A DNA stretch of 52,318 nt, taken from positions 1 to 52,318 of the forward strand of contig CAJTYM010000028.1 in NCBI GenBank assembly GCA_910583835.1, written 5' to 3'. Below the pieces are notes generated by a model. The model ran no database searches. It was given only the letters and a program-made list of their open reading frames with translations, and was not told where the DNA came from. The position numbers and the translations under genes were made by a program. This document shows, piece after piece, positions 50,715 to 52,318 of the stretch (position 1 is the stretch's first letter; each line of letters starts with the position of its first letter). The stretch is from an uncultured Lachnospiraceae bacterium. Lineage in GTDB: Bacteria > Bacillota > Clostridia > Lachnospirales > Lachnospiraceae.

Positions 50715-51209
50715 ATGAATTCACCGAGAAAACAACAGCTGGTGGAGCAGGAATTATTATCTTCCTATGAGTCTTTGTACCGTCTGGCATTCACATATGT
50801 AAAGAACGAAGGGGATGCCATGGATATCGTGCAGGAGAGCGCATACAAAGCCATTAAGAATGCGGGTTCATTGAAGAACAGGGATTTTATACGGACATGG
50901 CTGTGCCGCATTGTCATCAATACTGCGATAGAACTGCTTCGGCAGAGACAGTATGAACTCTCCCAGGACATTTTGCCGGACGGTGGGAGAGAAGACAAGT
51001 ACTGTGATTTTGACACCATCGATGCTCTTGACGTCTTAAATGAAAAAGAACGTGCCGCCGTTGTCCTGCGCTATTTTGAGGACAGGAAGCTTCAGGAGGT
51101 TGCCGATATCCTGGAAGAAAACCTGAGCACCACAAAGAGCATCTTATACCGCAGCCTGAAAAAACTGAAAATCAAACTGACGGAAGGAGAATTTTGTTAT
51201 GAATCATGA
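50715..51209 (+). CDS. sigV: ECF RNA polymerase sigma factor (SigV-like)
   Basis: This 164-residue sigma factor has region 2 (YESLYRLAFTYVKNEGDAMDIVQESAYKAIKNAGSLKNRDFIRTWLCRIVINTAIELLRQR) and region 4 (LDVLNEKERAAVVLRYFEDRKLQEVADILEENLSTTKSILYRSLKKLK). Pairing with an RsiV-type anti-sigma factor identifies it as SigV-like, which in Bacillus, Clostridioides and Enterococcus answers lysozyme. Its own promoter has ECF boxes, implying positive autoregulation. It overlaps rsiV by 11 bases. Typical targets (oatA, pgdA, dlt) are not in the window. The ribosome site is AAAGGAG. Confidence 0.92.
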   Translation: MNSPRKQQLVEQELLSSYESLYRLAFTYVKNEGDAMDIVQESAYKAIKNAGSLKNRDFIRTWLCRIVINTAIELLRQRQYELSQDILPDGGREDKYCDFDTIDALDVLNEKERAAVVLRYFEDRKLQEVADILEENLSTTKSILYRSLKKLKIKLTEGEFCYES

Positions 51210-52134
51210 TTTAGAGCAAATCAAACAGGATTACCAGAATATAAAAGTGCCCGAATCATTAAAACAGCAGGTGGAAACCTCTATCAGCCAGGCAAAAAGC
51301 GATTTGGAGAGGGAGAGGATACCCAAAGGGCTTGGCAAAGGCAGGAATGCTATCTTCCGCTCGTGGCTTGCCAAGGGCTGCCTCACTGTCGCCGCCGCTG
51401 CTTTGCTGCTTACATTCCTTATCAATGTCAGCGCGCCTATCGCCTATGCCATGGAACAGATTCCTGTGATTGGGGCAGTCGTGAAAGTAGTGAATTTCCG
51501 CATATATTGGTCTCGGGATAAACAGATGGAGGCGAATATTAAAGTGCCGGAGGTCAGGGTGGAAGACGAGAATGGCAAAGAAATGGCAGAGGCTTCCCAA
51601 TCAATGAATGAAAAAATCCAGGCATATACCGATGAAATTATTGCCGCCTATGAGGATGATGTGAAAGCTTCCGGCGGCGAGGGTATGCAGGCGGTAGACC
51701 TTGATTATGAGGTGGTCACGGACAATGACAAGCTGTTCTCCCTGCAGTTTCACCAGACGATGACGATGGCGGGAGCCAGTCAGTCCGAAAAAATTTACCA
51801 CATCGACAAGAAGACAGGGAACATGATTGCCATAAAGGATTTGTTTGAGGACGGCGCAGATTACATCACGCCGATTTCAGAAAATATCAAAGAACAGATG
51901 AAAAGGCAGATGGAGCAGGACGAATCCAAAATCTATAATCTGAATTCGGACATTGAGGAATGGAATTTTAAAGAGATATCTGAGGATGTGGATTTCTATA
52001 TCAATGACTCCGGCAAGCTGGTGCTGGTGTTTGACGAATACGAAGTTGCCCCCGGGTATATGGGCGTTGTCTCCTTCGAGATTCCCACAGAGGTGGTGGC
52101 AGATATAGTAAAAGAGGGCTATCTGGCAGAATAA
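51199..52134 (+). CDS. rsiV: RsiV-like membrane anti-sigma factor / lysozyme receptor
   Basis: This 311-residue type II membrane protein has a cytosolic sigma-binding part (1-55), one membrane helix (about 60-80) and an external DUF3298/RsiV domain (about 150-305; IYHIDKKTGNMIAIKDLF, FYINDSGKLVLVFDEYEVAPG). In B. subtilis RsiV binds lysozyme directly and is then cut by signal peptidase and RasP to free SigV. Right after the helix lies SAPIAYAM, an AxA signal-peptidase-type site (cut after Ala84 predicted). It overlaps sigV by 11 bases, as expected for balanced synthesis. A 29-bp tandem duplication covers its last codons and 3' flank. Confidence 0.91.
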   Translation: MNHDLEQIKQDYQNIKVPESLKQQVETSISQAKSDLERERIPKGLGKGRNAIFRSWLAKGCLTVAAAALLLTFLINVSAPIAYAMEQIPVIGAVVKVVNFRIYWSRDKQMEANIKVPEVRVEDENGKEMAEASQSMNEKIQAYTDEIIAAYEDDVKASGGEGMQAVDLDYEVVTDNDKLFSLQFHQTMTMAGASQSEKIYHIDKKTGNMIAIKDLFEDGADYITPISENIKEQMKRQMEQDESKIYNLNSDIEEWNFKEISEDVDFYINDSGKLVLVFDEYEVAPGYMGVVSFEIPTEVVADIVKEGYLAE

Positions 52135-52162
52135 TAGTAAAAGAGGACTATCTGGCAGCATA
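52105..52162 (+). repeat. 29-bp tandem duplication at the end of rsiV
   Basis: ATAGTAAAAGAGG-CTATCTGGCAG at 52105-52133 is repeated with two substitutions at 52134-52162. The first copy encodes the last residues of RsiV; the second lies in the 3' flank. Confidence 0.85.
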
Positions 52163-52177
52163 AAATAGTGTTTTGAT

Positions 52178-52212
52178 AGGGCTAAGGCGTTGCGGGCGCT
52201 TTGGCCCTCTTG
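52178..52212 (+). terminator. Probable terminator of sigV-rsiV
   Basis: AGGGCTAAGGCG (52178-52189) pairs with CGCTTTGGCCCT (52197-52208) including two G-U pairs. Only CTT follows, so termination may be partial. Confidence 0.5.
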
Positions 52213-52237
52213 CATGATTGGAAGAAGATGGTATAAT
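52210..52237 (+). promoter_or_regulatory. Promoter of the right-edge gene
   Basis: TTGCAT (52210-52215), 16 bases, TATAAT (52232-52237) with TGG just upstream. Confidence 0.5.
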
Positions 52238-52261
52238 TAAAAAAAGTATCCGGAAGATAAA

Positions 52262-52318
52262 ATGATAAGCAACTTGGTTAAATGTCAAGAAAAACTTTTG
52301 AAAGATTTTGAGAAAAAA
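52262..52318 (+). CDS. Partial gene cut by the window edge
   Basis: An ATG at 52262, six bases after GGAAG, opens a frame that runs to the last base (MISNLVKCQEKLLKDFEKK). It lies 25 bases after a plausible promoter. The 19 visible residues are amphipathic and charged and do not identify a family. Confidence 0.4.
   Translation, partial: MISNLVKCQEKLLKDFEKK

Noticed and set aside
50512..50790. 92-codon minus-strand frame between marR and sigV
   Set aside because: It covers the marR operator and both promoters and crosses into sigV; no ribosome site or family resemblance.
1..52318. CRISPR arrays, tRNA, rRNA and complete insertion sequences
   Set aside because: I looked for spaced direct repeats, cloverleaf tRNA patterns with CCA ends, 16S/23S conserved blocks and transposase motifs and found none.

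Overview
The window looks like chromosomal DNA from a gut-type Clostridia, most likely a Lachnospiraceae relative. The grounds are strong AAGGAGG-type ribosome sites with frequent GTG/TTG starts, a single-chain pyruvate:ferredoxin oxidoreductase, an rplS-rbgA-rnhB-(FliK-like)-(FlhB-like) gene order shared with Bacillus subtilis, LarB/LarC, a SigV/RsiV pair, AgrC/AgrA-like two-component genes, and secreted Ig-like proteins with very lysine-rich domains. No rRNA, tRNA, CRISPR array or complete insertion sequence was seen.

Layout. 298-4866: a large secreted Ig-like/LamG protein with a Pro-Asp-Asn repeat. 4984-12399: a conserved plus-strand housekeeping run (rplS, two signal peptidases flanking rbgA, rnhB, FliK-like, FlhB-like, YraN, PgeF). 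12428-17460: an ABC-F ATPase divergent from a PAS/GGDEF/GAF/GGDEF/EAL protein. 17602-21138: nifJ. 21265-23328: an AgrA/AgrC-type system on the minus strand. 23532-26309: a secreted carbohydrate-binding/FN3 protein. 26388-28473: larB-larC. 29015-30100: an HPr/Crh-like protein, a possible micro-ORF and a decayed cytosine methyltransferase. 30173-32539: a RecB-type-nuclease/XPD-type-helicase fusion. 32724-35817: an XRE regulator and a YxlEFG-like ABC module. 35952-38026: a second HPr-like protein, a LysR regulator and a gamma-carbonic anhydrase. 38818-42323: a response regulator, ABC transporter and histidine kinase module. 42638-46345: a PhoB/PhoR-like pair facing a Na/Pi cotransporter. 46784-48541: an AT-rich AAA ATPase/PIN nuclease pair. 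48662-50515: a MATE pump with its MarR repressor. 50715-52134: sigV-rsiV. A truncated gene begins at the right edge.

The most unusual content is non-coding. Four palindromic elements sit between genes. Two (46448-46611 and 38027-38726) share GTAAC...TTCAGC ends and carry 8-bp flanking duplications (7/8 and 8/8 identical). The second is a 700-bp imperfect hairpin inserted directly after a stop codon. A solo end of the same type lies at 7655. Two more (28586-28714 and 42323-42601) have different ends and are flanked by TA. They look like non-autonomous MITEs of two transposase classes. A separate hairpin with compensatory wobble changes recurs after two plus-strand genes (21157-21201, 26320-26365).

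The best candidate for an undescribed gene system is the two-gene AAA ATPase + PIN module at 46784-48541. It is compositionally distinct and directly follows a MITE. Several regulatory circuits can be read from the DNA: an ECF autoregulatory promoter before sigV, a MarR palindrome inside a perfect sigma-A promoter, and four phased CTTTAC boxes before the ABC transporter next to its response regulator gene.
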